From Cladorrhinum sp. PSN259 (lineage: Eukaryota > Ascomycota > Sordariomycetes > Sordariales > Podosporaceae), in NCBI GenBank assembly GCA_033725935.1, contig MU867150.1, forward strand, positions 1 to 53,984: a stretch of DNA of 53,984 bases, written 5' to 3'. The translations under genes were made by a program, and so were the position numbers. The notes under the pieces were generated by a model. That model saw only the letters and a program-made list of their open reading frames with translations. It made no database searches and was not told the origin of the DNA. The first letter of the stretch is position 1. The number at the start of each line of letters is the position of its first letter. Shown here piece after piece: positions 21,296 to 31,093 of this stretch.

Positions 21296-22573
21296 TTATA
21301 GATCAACCTTTACGGCGATAACATTCTGCGAGGCGAAACCAGTGACAAAAAGCCATGCCTTCCGTGCACCATTCTCCTTTGCCGGATCGATGGCAACGAG
21401 CACGGCACCGCTGGCACTGCGGATTCGGCTGCCGTCATCTTCAAACAGCACTTGCCCCTCCTCCCATGATTTTCCGTCAAACTTGACGAAGCCGACAATG
21501 ACGGGATCCTTGGCCTCGGGATCACGACAGGTTTCTGCAAGCTTGATACCTTGTGCCACACCCGGCAGCACGAAGCCGCTGCGATCATCGGTGGGAGACT
21601 TGGCGAAGGGATCCGAGAAGTAGCTGGGATTGTCGATGACGGAGTGGAATTTGTCGTAGGTGTGTTTAATCGTAATGTTGTTGCCCTCCGTGGCAGTCTC
21701 AGGGAGCTCGGCTATATGCAATACACCACTCGCAGCTTGGGCGATGAGAATCTCACGTCTCGATCGACCGTGAGCCAGTCCATTGTTGTTGTGAATTTTG
21801 TCAAGAGCAATGGAGGCAGTGACACCCTTGCTAGCATCTTCTTCAGCACTCAGTGAGTCCAGCTGAATATGGACGAGATCCGTCCACTTGGCGCCGAACC
21901 AGATGTCCTCGACAATACGAACCAACTTGTCCCTATGCAGGTGGTCGTTCGTCACAAAGATGGAGGTTGGGGATCTGGCGAAAATGTCGTTGGGGGTCCT
22001 AATCAGGGGGTGCCAGACTGAGCGGATGTGGCGGATGGACGAGCTTCCGATGACATGATGAAAGATTTCGAGCTGTGAGCGGGCGCTGGGCTCGTTTGGC
22101 TGGCCAGCCTTTGGGTTTGGAAGGTGGTTGACGGCGAAAACGTAGACGGCCTTTCCCTGGGGGAGTTCGGGGTCGTCAATCACGTCAATTCCGTGAGTGA
22201 TAAAGGGGCCTTCGAAATTCTCAAACATGAGGCGCTCCGAGGTAAAGGTGACAGGATCAATAACATGAATGGACCCTCTGCTGTGCCTTGCGAGTTTGGG
22301 GGCATCGAAGTTTGCGAGTGGAGGAAACCACTTGAAGCGGACTGAAGGGTCGTCTTCACAGGCGGTATAGAGCCTTCCGCTTGGAACGTGGTGATGGAGG
22401 TCCTCGCAGTGAGTGGTATCTGGAATGACGGTGACCTTTCCCTTCACCAAAACACCCTCGGGGTAGCGTCTAAAGACACCAAGCACCGTCACGGCCCGCT
22501 GGATTAGGGGTCCTGTCGAGTACAGGAAGTAGGCGACGACGGCCGCAACGACGGAAAACAACAAGGACCTCAT
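21296..22573 (-). CDS. paraoxonase/arylesterase-like beta-propeller hydrolase, membrane-anchored
   Basis: Single exon, 425 residues from the ATG at 22573; an in-frame GTG upstream is disregarded. The N terminus is a signal anchor (SLLFSVVAAVVAYFLYSTG). The remainder shows the serum paraoxonase/arylesterase pattern: HCEDLHHH near residue 55 (Ca2+ and active-site region), HGIDVIDDPE near 130, FAVNHLPNP near 145, SPTSIFVTNDH near 205 and AQAASGVLHIAE near 280. These enzymes are six-bladed propellers with two calcium ions that hydrolyse lactones and aryl esters. A TATA box lies 63 bp upstream. It is convergent with the OYE gene. Confidence 0.85.
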   Translation of the reverse strand: MRSLLFSVVAAVVAYFLYSTGPLIQRAVTVLGVFRRYPEGVLVKGKVTVIPDTTHCEDLHHHVPSGRLYTACEDDPSVRFKWFPPLANFDAPKLARHSRGSIHVIDPVTFTSERLMFENFEGPFITHGIDVIDDPELPQGKAVYVFAVNHLPNPKAGQPNEPSARSQLEIFHHVIGSSSIRHIRSVWHPLIRTPNDIFARSPTSIFVTNDHLHRDKLVRIVEDIWFGAKWTDLVHIQLDSLSAEEDASKGVTASIALDKIHNNNGLAHGRSRREILIAQAASGVLHIAELPETATEGNNITIKHTYDKFHSVIDNPSYFSDPFAKSPTDDRSGFVLPGVAQGIKLAETCRDPEAKDPVIVGFVKFDGKSWEEGQVLFEDDGSRIRSASGAVLVAIDPAKENGARKAWLFVTGFASQNVIAVKVDL

Positions 22574-23100
22574 GGTGTATTGAGTTGCTTGGCGTGCCAC
22601 GGTTCCACCTCCCTCTTGTCCTCCCTCTTGTCCTCTTTTATATCTATTGTGCCCCTTAGACGGAATCCTCCGGGGGCCTCGGTTGGCACGTCATTGGTGA
22701 GGATGCGGGGTACATGATTAGGCCGTGCCCGGGCATCGTTTACCGTATCGTTCATAGCTGGATGGGGATAAGGAATGGGAATGGAGGTGTGTGCATTGGC
22801 TCCAAAATCCTAAAGGTCCCTGAGGCATGGAATGGGGACTCGCCAGCGCATTGCTTGGCTTGCAACATTCTTTGGGGAAAAGCTTCAAGTAACAGCATAC
22901 GTTGTTCGTAGCCTCAGATGAGAACAGAGTTATGCACGCATTAGATTCTCTGTAATTACATCCTGTATATGTAGGTTGAAGAAAAGTGAGGCCGAGTTTG
23001 ATGAGAAGAGAATGAGATAGATGTGTCTCTGCTGCACGGGGAGTCGGGATCCAAGGATGGCCCCACACCCCGCCTAAAACACCCCCCCGCCTTCCACTGC
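22574..23100. other. intergenic region between divergent genes
   Basis: 527 bp holding the paraoxonase-like promoter (TATA box listed) and the presumed promoter of the DUF7730-like gene. Confidence 0.4.
22636..22642 (-). promoter_or_regulatory. TATA box of the paraoxonase-like gene
   Basis: TATAAAA read on the minus strand, 63 bp upstream of the ATG at 22573. Confidence 0.5.
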
Positions 23101-24129
23101 ATGATCGAGAACTCACTTCTTCCACACTTCATCCACCTCATCAGAAATATGTGTCGAAATGATCAATCGAGTTCGCCGCTGTTCTCCAAGCTCCCTCCAG
23201 AGCTACGCACGGCCATCTATGTCGAGCTCTTTGGGGGGCAGCGCGTTCATCTCGACTTCATGGCGCATCCCATTCGCGCCGACAAGGTGGGCAACAGGAA
23301 AAGGTGGCGCCATGGAATTTGTGAACAGCATGTCGCAGTGCCCTTCGGCGATCTGATTCGTCGCCCACACCACTGCCTTATGCTGGGGCGTCGACGAGTT
23401 CTTGACATTGCTTTTATATTTAGCTGTCGACGAGCGTAAGTGCAACAACACCTGTGTGGTTGCAACGAATGCCGGTTGGGGGCTAAACATTTACAAATAT
23501 CCAGCCTCGATGAAGCGATTCCTGTTCTTTACCAGAGCAATGTCTTCATCATCATCAACACCGGCAGCCGAAGGAGGCCTGCCGATGACATTCGAAGCCT
23601 CCAGGCAAAGACACCAAAGAACTGGCCTCTGGTTCGGTGCCTGGAGATCAAGTGGGAGGTTGCCGCTTTTGATCGCAATCACGCCAACATGGTGCCTCAT
23701 ATTTGGGGGAGAGAAGGATATGAAGCCCTTTGGGATGCTCTTGCGGAAATGCCTGCTCTGGCCCAGCTCCGGATCGCCCTGCTTCTTCCCCGATTCTCAT
23801 CGCCGGGCGGACTCACATCAACAGCTGAACTTGGCGCCCTTTATTTTGGGCCCATCAAACGTCTCACAAATGTCAGGTCTTGCGAGGTGATTCTTCCAAA
23901 ATCTTATTGTCTGCACCTTGGAATGCATCAAGGGGACTCGTGCCTCGAAACAGACGGGCACGCACAGGTCCAAATATCATGGGCAAATGAGGACGACGAA
24001 CGGCCCCTGTCTGCTGAGGTGGCTGCCACTTATCACATACTTCCAGCCTTTGCTCCATCACACAGGCAACAAACCATGGAACTTGAATTCAGGCAAGGAC
24101 CACCACAATCATCAGGACCTGCCGGTTGA
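23101..24129 (+). CDS. DUF7730-like (F-box-like) fungal protein
   Basis: Two exons, 23101-23435 and 23505-24129, with a 69-nt GT-AG intron; the split codon GC|C keeps the frame, giving 319 residues. The segment SPLFSKLPPELRTAIYVELFGGQRVHLDF near residue 25 is the recurrent start of a large fungal family (DUF7730) that looks like a degenerate F-box. The second expected block, SCRRALDEAIPVLYQSNVFIII, is restored only across the splice junction. Function of the family is unknown. The start is uncertain: ATG at 23101 or, 16 codons in, at 23149. Confidence 0.7.
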
Positions 24130-24847
24130 GAACCGGCAAGAGCGGCGTGTCCCGAGACCTTGAATATCAACCCCTCATTGGGGTTGTCATGCCGTGCCAC
24201 ACGCCTCCTGGTTCAAGAATATCAGCTGAAAGCCAATGACGAAAGACGTTTCGGTGAGGAGAGCATTTTGGTCAAGTGTTTCGTGAAACGGGCGATGCAA
24301 AACTCTTCAATTTCGGTGGCTGACCGCAATGCTACGCTATCTTGAACTCATTGGGAAGGATGTCAGCCTTATGAAAGGGATAAACCGGTCAATCCGGGGT
24401 CCCGGTTCACTCGGATCTCTCAGGCTTACTGAGAAAAGAACCGTCTGATCCCACCTCGCATCCATGAATGTGAGCCTTGGGACCTATGAGTACCCGGAGC
24501 CTACCGAACCACTGGACGGAGGTTGTTTCTCGTTTTCATCTTTCCCGAAGGCTGCAGGCTGCAGGGTACGTATCCAGATCCCTCCAAAGCACCCCATTGG
24601 CTGAGATGCGGCGTGGACCGCGCTACTTCCGCTTATTGTCTGGGCATCTCACAGCCCCAGACCCCTTTAGCAGCGGCAGCCACTGCCACATTGCTAGCCT
24701 TGACCAATTATATGCAGTTACCTGGCACCTTTTAGTACAAGTGCTGATGGCTGTCTCTCTCTGAAGAAGTTATATCTGATACTATGAACGCGTTGCACAG
24801 AGTTATATAACAAAGGGCTGATCAGTCGTCCCTCTCTCTGCCTGAAA
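24130..24847. other. intergenic region
   Basis: 718 bp upstream of the lipoxygenase. A TATA-like element is listed; no gene seen. Confidence 0.4.
24804..24810 (+). promoter_or_regulatory. TATA-like element of the lipoxygenase gene
   Basis: TATATAA 44 bp upstream of the ATG at 24848. Confidence 0.4.
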
Positions 24848-27189
24848 ATGGGGTTTCTCATCAACTTCTTATTTACCCTCGTCACCACAATCATGTCGTT
24901 CGCAGCATCCAGGTTGGCTTCCATCTGGGAGAGCTACTGGCAGAGGAAGTTGGACAAAAATCTCCCAATCCCGCACAAGACACTTGCCTCAAACCAACCA
25001 ACCCAGCACACCATCCTCAAACACCTCACTGAAAAGGAGTACCATGCCCAGGTAGCACCACAGGCGGTCAAGGATCTCCCCTTGTTGTCCTTTGACCCCG
25101 GCGTATTTGACAATGAGCTGCTCAAGTTGAAGCTGTACGCTACTCTCGACCCCAATGATCCTTCTCAGGCGAAAGAGCCTGAGGGAAACATTCGTCAAGG
25201 AACATACCGAGGGACTCAAGTTGCTTTGACTCAAGCTTATTCTCGAATCGAGCAAACGTGCGTCCCAAGACGCCCTACTATCCAGTTACCAGAGCCCACA
25301 AGCTAATTTATCCTAGATTCTCTGCGTTGTTGGACGTCCTCGGTATCGAGCCAACATTGCCTCGCTACATCAGCCTCGAGGAAAATCGTAAGCTCTACAC
25401 TTACTCTGCTTATCCAAAGAATCCCGAAGGGTCATTTGCCCAATATCCTCCCCACCTGGAGATCATCCCACCTGACCAGGCTCTCACGCCATTTGGCATC
25501 TTCAACACCATTGGTCTGGTTGAAACTCAAATCATCCTGCAAAAGATCACTCCTGATGAGGACGGCTTCATTGGTAAGACCAAGGAGTGGCTCCTTGAGA
25601 AAGCACGAGCAGCAGCGTACGGTGGTAACCCTGAAAAGGGCATTACCATCCAAGACATTGTCGACTACAACAAGTACCACCGCAAGATTGGAACCGATAT
25701 CAATAACGGTGGCAACATTGGTTTGTTGGATGACTGGTACAGTGATCGCCGATTTGCGGACCAGTCATTTACGGGAACGAATCCCACCACCATCACCCAA
25801 GCATCAACAACATGGGTCCAGGATTTCATCAAGGCAGCCAAGGGCGGCGGCTACCATAAGTGGGTGATCACTCTCGAGAAGGCGGACAAGAAGTCCCTCT
25901 TTGTTCAGGACGGCAGCTACTTCCGCAAGGCCGTGGGTGCCTCCCCTGATGCTGTTCTCACCGCCGAGCAGTCTGGTACCGGCGGCCAAAACTGGGCAGT
26001 TGGTACCGTGACACTGTTCCAACTACACGAAGACGGCAAACTGCACCCCATTGCCATTTGCATCGACTACAAGGGTTCATTGGACAAATCCATTACCATA
26101 TTCAACCAGCGTCTCTCTCCAAACGATTCCACCGCCGGGGAGGAGCAGGACTGGCCATGGCGGTACGCGAAGACCTGCGCGCAGGTGACGGACTGGATGC
26201 GCCACGAACTCACGGTCCATCTCTGCCTCTCACACTTGGTTGAGGAAGCCATCATCGTCGCCACCAACCGCACCATCCCAATGCACCACCCTGTCTACCG
26301 AATTCTCTCTCCTCACTGGTACAAGACGCTATCTCTCAACGCCGCGGCGCGTGCTTCGCTCGTACCACAGGTCATCGCAGACGTTATCGGACTCACCCCA
26401 GAACAGGCATACAGCTTCATTCGCGACGGCTACGACACGTACGACTTTGTCGGCAGCTACGTGCCCAACGACCTTCAGCGACGCGGTTTCCCCAGCACGC
26501 AAGACGGACTCGAACATGCCCGGTACAAGAATTACCCCTACGCCAAGAACGTCCTCGCCCTCTGGACTACCCTGCGCTCGTACGTCGACTCCATGATCAA
26601 GATCTCGTTTCCCACGAACGACAGCGTCGCCCGAGATAAGTACATCCAGGACTGGGCCAAGGAAGTCCAAACAGCTGGCCACATGCCGTCTTTTCCCGAA
26701 ATCAAGACGGTTGACTCGTTGGTCGACGTCATAACCATGTGCATCCACACCGCCTCGCCGCTTCACACGGCAGTCAACTACCTCCAAAACTTTTATCAGG
26801 CTTTCGTCATCGCCAAACCCCCTGCTTTGTGCCGAGCGCCGCCTACGTCGAGGGAAGAGCTGCTCAAGTTCAGGGAGCACGACCTCGTGCAGTCCTTGCC
26901 CATCAACAGGCAAAGACAGTGGTTGCTGGCTGCGCAGTTGCCATGGCTGCTGAGCTTCAAGGTTGACGACGAGAGGAGTTTGTTGAATTACGCGGCCAGC
27001 CAGTGGCATATCTACAAGACGGAAAAAGGGATGGAGGGGGAGAGGATTAAGGAGGCGAGCCAGAAGCTGTATACGGATTTGCAGGGGTTGCAGACAGCGT
27101 TTTTTAGGAATAGTAGCGGGATGGACAAGGGAAGCATTCCGTACATGGTTTTGGATCCGGGGTTGACTGCTGTTAGTATTCTTATTTGA
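24848..27189 (+). CDS. fungal lipoxygenase
   Basis: Exons 24848-25257 and 25317-27189 with a 59-nt intron give 760 residues. The N terminus (MGFLINFLFTLVTTIMSFAAS) is hydrophobic, a possible signal peptide or anchor. Metal ligands are all identifiable: H438 and H443 in VHLCLSH, H620 and N624 in HTAVN, and the C-terminal Ile760. Flanking blocks VATNRTIPMHHPVYRILSPH and TDINNGGNIGLLDDW are family hallmarks. Lipoxygenases insert O2 into linoleic or other polyunsaturated fatty acids to give hydroperoxides (oxylipin precursors). A terminal Ile is usual in iron enzymes, whereas the secreted manganese lipoxygenases of fungi end in Val, so an iron enzyme is favoured, by inference only. Upstream is a short promoter with a TATA-like box; no partner gene is adjacent. 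Confidence 0.92.
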
Positions 27190-28567
27190 GTGAGTGAAAA
27201 TTGGCGGGGAAGGTTTGGATAATGTGGTGGATGTTTTTGTGTGATATATTTCTGTCTGCATCATGCATGGTTTGGATGGATTGGGTTTTTTTGGGTTCTT
27301 TTTCTTCTGGTAGGGGATAGAAAATGTGGGTAATAACATAACTTCAGTTCTTGGCTTCAAGAAAATGAACATGTCAGGTTGATTGAAGGTGACACATTTC
27401 TTGGTTGTTGTTGATGGTGCAAGCACACAAAGTCATAGACACAAAAGGTTCGGCTGGAAAAGTCAGACGCACGCAATAGTAGAAAGATTAGGAATCTGAG
27501 GCAGGAAGCTCCATGTGCTCCAGTGTGTCTACGAAAGGCAGCTTCACCAAAGGAAGTGCGTGCCATCAAAGGCAGTAAATGCCAGAAAAAGCAAGGTCAC
27601 TAGGCCACCAATTTACCAGGGGCAAGGGCACAAATGATGGGTGGGCGCTATTTCAATCAAGTTGGACACAACATGCAATACTTTTTGTCGTCTAGGTCAT
27701 TGTGGGGAGGCACACATGGTTCTTAAGGAATGGGCGACAGCGGTTGACTGTGCCTTTTCCATGAGGGTAAGCGAGTCACTGACTGCGTTGAGGTTTGCCT
27801 GCTCCGGCAGTTGATACCTGTACTGTGAGTGCAAGGCACCTACGACTTCCTTCTCTCAGTTTTCTTGATAGACACGTGACGTTTCGGAAAGTATAAACCC
27901 CCCCTCTGTTCAATTTCTCTTCTTCTAAGACGTCCCTCTCTTATACCTTATTCCTTACTTTCTCAGCTGCTGGTGTGACGCATCACGCATCACGCAAAGC
28001 TGCCATGGAGATCAATCTCTACGAAGGACAGAGAACTACCCAAGGCCGCAACCACCAACCTCAACCCCTATCAAGACCTCAAGATGAAAGGTGGTAGATA
28101 ATGGTGCGGAATGCGTGACAGTCTGCTCGGGTTTAGTCAGGTTTAGTCAGGTTAGTGGGACTTGCACTGGCCACCGGCATCAGGCCCATACCATGGGTGG
28201 GAGAAGCATCCTCCCTAATAACGCACGTACATACCCGCACTGCTGTCTAATTTCTTCACCTTGAGCCAAATCAAACTTGGGATGGCTCGGATGCTGACTC
28301 TTACATAACAGTAATCAGGTTATGCCTCTTCTGGATGAGAATAAGGAGATTTTTTAGTATTGAGCACATCGATATAACCACAAATCCTCCTTCCTTTCTT
28401 CCACCCTCTCTGGCTCCTTTACTTATCCCACTTCTTGGAACCTTTCTTTTTTTCCCTTCCCATCATTGCTTTACACATTTTGCTCATCTTCCAACTGAAA
28501 CTCTGAAACTATAAAACCCACCCGAACCTTCTTCTTCTTCTCCTCTTCTCTAGGAAGTGCTTTGATG
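27190..28567. other. intergenic region
   Basis: About 1.4 kb without a supported gene. It includes pyrimidine-rich, TATA-containing stretches (TATAAAC near 27892, TATAAAA near 28510) that look like core promoters, but no convincing coding start follows them. Confidence 0.45.
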
Positions 28568-28726
28568 TCATCCCACGGAAGTTAGCGTGACCATAAGCCT
28601 GGCCGACCAGTATGCATGGTGGTACCCAAATTCCTCGCAGTACTTCTTCCTTGCCCGCTCACGCATGGCATCCATGAGTGCATCCACCAGGTGCGAATAC
28701 TTGGCCGGCACCTTGCAGTAGCGGTT
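28568..28726 (-). pseudogene. coding-like fragment, possible gene relic
   Basis: A 52-codon open stretch on the minus strand reads like real protein (YSHLVDALMDAMRERARKKY, then YCEEFGYHHAYW). It begins right after an in-frame stop, lacks its own ATG at the edge and ends with TGA at 28568-28570. I do not recognise the family. It may be a leftover exon of a decayed gene or chance. Confidence 0.25.
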
Positions 28727-28855
28727 TCAGCACCCTAAAGCGTGCGGTAATACAGTCGCATGAGTTTGACTCTGACATGATCGGAAGGTTCACTTTCGAA
28801 TGAGGGCGTGTGTATCTGGTTTTGGTGAACTTCGGTGAACTTGGAGACGCTTCTG

Positions 28856-29362
28856 ATGAGGAATCTCAGGGGCCCGAGTTTTAGTGTTTTCCCCTCGGTT
28901 TTCGTTATGTACGAGAAAGAGCATCAAACAAACGACTACAAGAACTGCAAGTCCGTATTTTGGTTGGGAAAGGAGTTGAAAAAGTTGAAGACCGAACATG
29001 AAAATCGCATTGCTCAACGGAAAGTCGTTGGTTATGGCATCCTGGAAGAATCAAGATACCGACTATGCTTCAGCCTCATCGAAAGCGACACAGAAGATGG
29101 CACAGGCTGGTCACTCGACGGTGAGACACTCACCGATTCTGCCGAGAAGAGAAAAGCCTTCTGGGACAACGTCATCACGGTGAAGGCGTCGCAGACAACA
29201 AAGGAGCTATTTCAGGATCTCAAGGCCCCAAAGTCAAAGTTGAAGTTGATGGAGGCTGAATCTGAGAGGGTTCTTGTACAGATAAAAGCCCTGCTTAAAC
29301 GTACATTGGAGATGGCAGAGGAGAGCCTCGATAAAGGTGAAGCACAAAGTGGATTGTGGTGA
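28856..29362 (+). CDS. hypothetical small protein
   Basis: 168 codons from the first in-frame ATG. The C-terminal 110 residues are charged and helix-like (KELKKLKTEHENRIAQRK; then EKRKAFWDNVITVKASQTTK), which looks coding; the N-terminal 25 residues are less convincing. No family is recognised. It lies tail-to-tail 521 bp from Alb1 and divergent from the coding-like fragment at 28.6 kb; it could be the last exon of a decayed gene. Confidence 0.35.
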   Translation: MRNLRGPSFSVFPSVFVMYEKEHQTNDYKNCKSVFWLGKELKKLKTEHENRIAQRKVVGYGILEESRYRLCFSLIESDTEDGTGWSLDGETLTDSAEKRKAFWDNVITVKASQTTKELFQDLKAPKSKLKLMEAESERVLVQIKALLKRTLEMAEESLDKGEAQSGLW

Positions 29363-29882
29363 TCATTTTCTACGGGGAGAAAGTTCATATTTGAGGCAGT
29401 TTACGACAAACGTCAGTGAGAAAAGAACAAAAGGGCGAGAAATGGAATATTGTATTTATTTATTTATGTTTTGGGGATTTTTTTGGCGCAGCATATCCAC
29501 AATGAGAATATAGGACTGCTCTGCACCTCAGCAATACCAAGATTTTATCTTACATCCCAATGAGCCGAGAAGATGCTCTTGCACTGTCCATAAGAGTGCC
29601 AGAGACAACTTCCCCCTTTTACTATGGCCAAGCGCCACTTCGAAGAAGGGGACGATGTGGTCCTCACCTGCAACTGCTGACCCCTCCTGACCTGTTTTCT
29701 GCCTGTCGTCCTCATTGTCCGTGACCGGGGGTTTGCAGAGTTTGGCCTCCACGGGGTACAGTCTTTACTGCAGTCTTTCCTAGTTAACCATCCCCCAAAA
29801 AAAACATTCGCCCACAAACACGCAGGCGGGGGGTGTTGTATAACTTTTCTTCCCGGGCGCTTCCTATTCCGAACCACCTTCT
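29363..29882. other. intergenic region
   Basis: 520 bp between the 3' ends of the hypothetical gene and Alb1; nothing recognised. Confidence 0.4.
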
Positions 29883-30308
29883 TCAAGAAATATCCATTTG
29901 CAATTCCTCAGCCTTTCCACCGTCCTCCTCCTTCTTATCTTCAGCAGCAGCCGCCGTCTCGATATCTAATTCCAACCAAACCACATTAGCTTTCTCTCTT
30001 TCTCTCTCTTATAAAAAAAACAAACAAATAAAAAACTCACCCATGCCAGTAACCCCTTCGCTCTCCAACTTCCTCTTCAAAGCATACCCCAGCTTCTTCT
30101 CCAACTTCCTCGCCTTCTTTCCGCTCACGGGCTTTTTGGGCCCACTGGTAGGCAAGAGCCCCTCGCGCGCGCCGTGCCTCTGGTCGTCGAGCGACGGGGC
30201 CCCTCTCTTGCCCGACGCAGACGACTGTTGGCGAACTTTGCGGATCTTTGCTGCGCGCGCGGCCAGTCTGTTCTTGGACGGCTTGTTGGGGTTCTTGACT
30301 GATGGCAT
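29883..30308 (-). CDS. ALB1: ribosome biogenesis protein Alb1
   Basis: Exons 30308-30041 and 29965-29883 with a 75-nt intron (GTGAGT, TTAG) encode 116 residues. The start MPSVKNPNKPSKNRLAARAA, the basic body and the block SGPKKPVSGKKARKLEKKLG are the Alb1 family pattern. The short acidic tail (AAAAEDKKEEDGG) is supplied only by the second exon; without splicing the frame runs into an unrelated hydrophobic end. Yeast Alb1 is a nuclear shuttling factor of the pre-60S particle that works with Arx1. Very small genes of this type are often missed. Confidence 0.85.
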
Positions 30309-31093
30309 TTTTTTTTTTTTTTGCTTTTGCTTTTTGTTGGGTCGGTCAGTTTTTTAAGAGGCCGGTAATGTATTTTTTTTGGTTGGCGGTTTGACTTGAA
30401 GAGAAATAAAATTTGGCGCGACGGTTGTTGAAGGTTCCAAGAGGTTCTTTTGGTCGGCCGTCAAGGTTCAACTTTTTTGGCTTTGCTTGCTATCGTGTAA
30501 ATTATTTTTTTTCGACAGCCACCTGCAGGGATTGCGCCAAGCGATTGGAGAATTGACAGGGGGATTGATAAATTTTGTGGGGTACATAAGGTACGGTTCG
30601 TTCAGTTGAAGAGGTGGGTCGCAGCTGGCGTCGGCTGGGGAGGGGTTGGTAAGTAACCCCTTGAATGCCTTCCATCTCACACCCACCACCCCTTTTTGCA
30701 CCCCTTTTCCACAGCAACCTTCAGCCGAGAATTATGAGCTGCATTTGGGCAGATGGAACGATATCAACTTATTAGATGGCTATAATGAAGTACCGAGGTC
30801 AAGCATGCGAGCATGTGTAGAACCGTCCATAAAAATTAACATTCCCAAAGGTATCCTACAAAAGAAAGAATTCTCAATTACATCAAAGATATACACAATC
30901 CCAAAAGTCAATTACCTCCTCTTCAAGGCACAACAAAGCTTGAATCCAGTGTGCCAAGTTTCCCGGCCCAGTCTAATGATCAAGAAAAGTAGTGAAACGC
31001 CAATTATCTTTCCTTCCCAAACAACTTCTCCTTTGTCATCATGAGCTAGGTCCGTTAACCAGTTAAGAGACCCTTTTACTTTGCATATCCTCC
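30309..31093. other. intergenic region
   Basis: 785 bp upstream of Alb1 and downstream of the GH72 gene. Open frames present are AT-rich and featureless. Confidence 0.4.

Noticed and set aside
26329..27426. 365-codon minus-strand frame opposite the lipoxygenase
   Set aside because: Shadow of the lipoxygenase exon; no signature.
30646..31044. 132-codon plus-strand frame between Alb1 and GH72
   Set aside because: Biased, featureless translation and no supporting signals.
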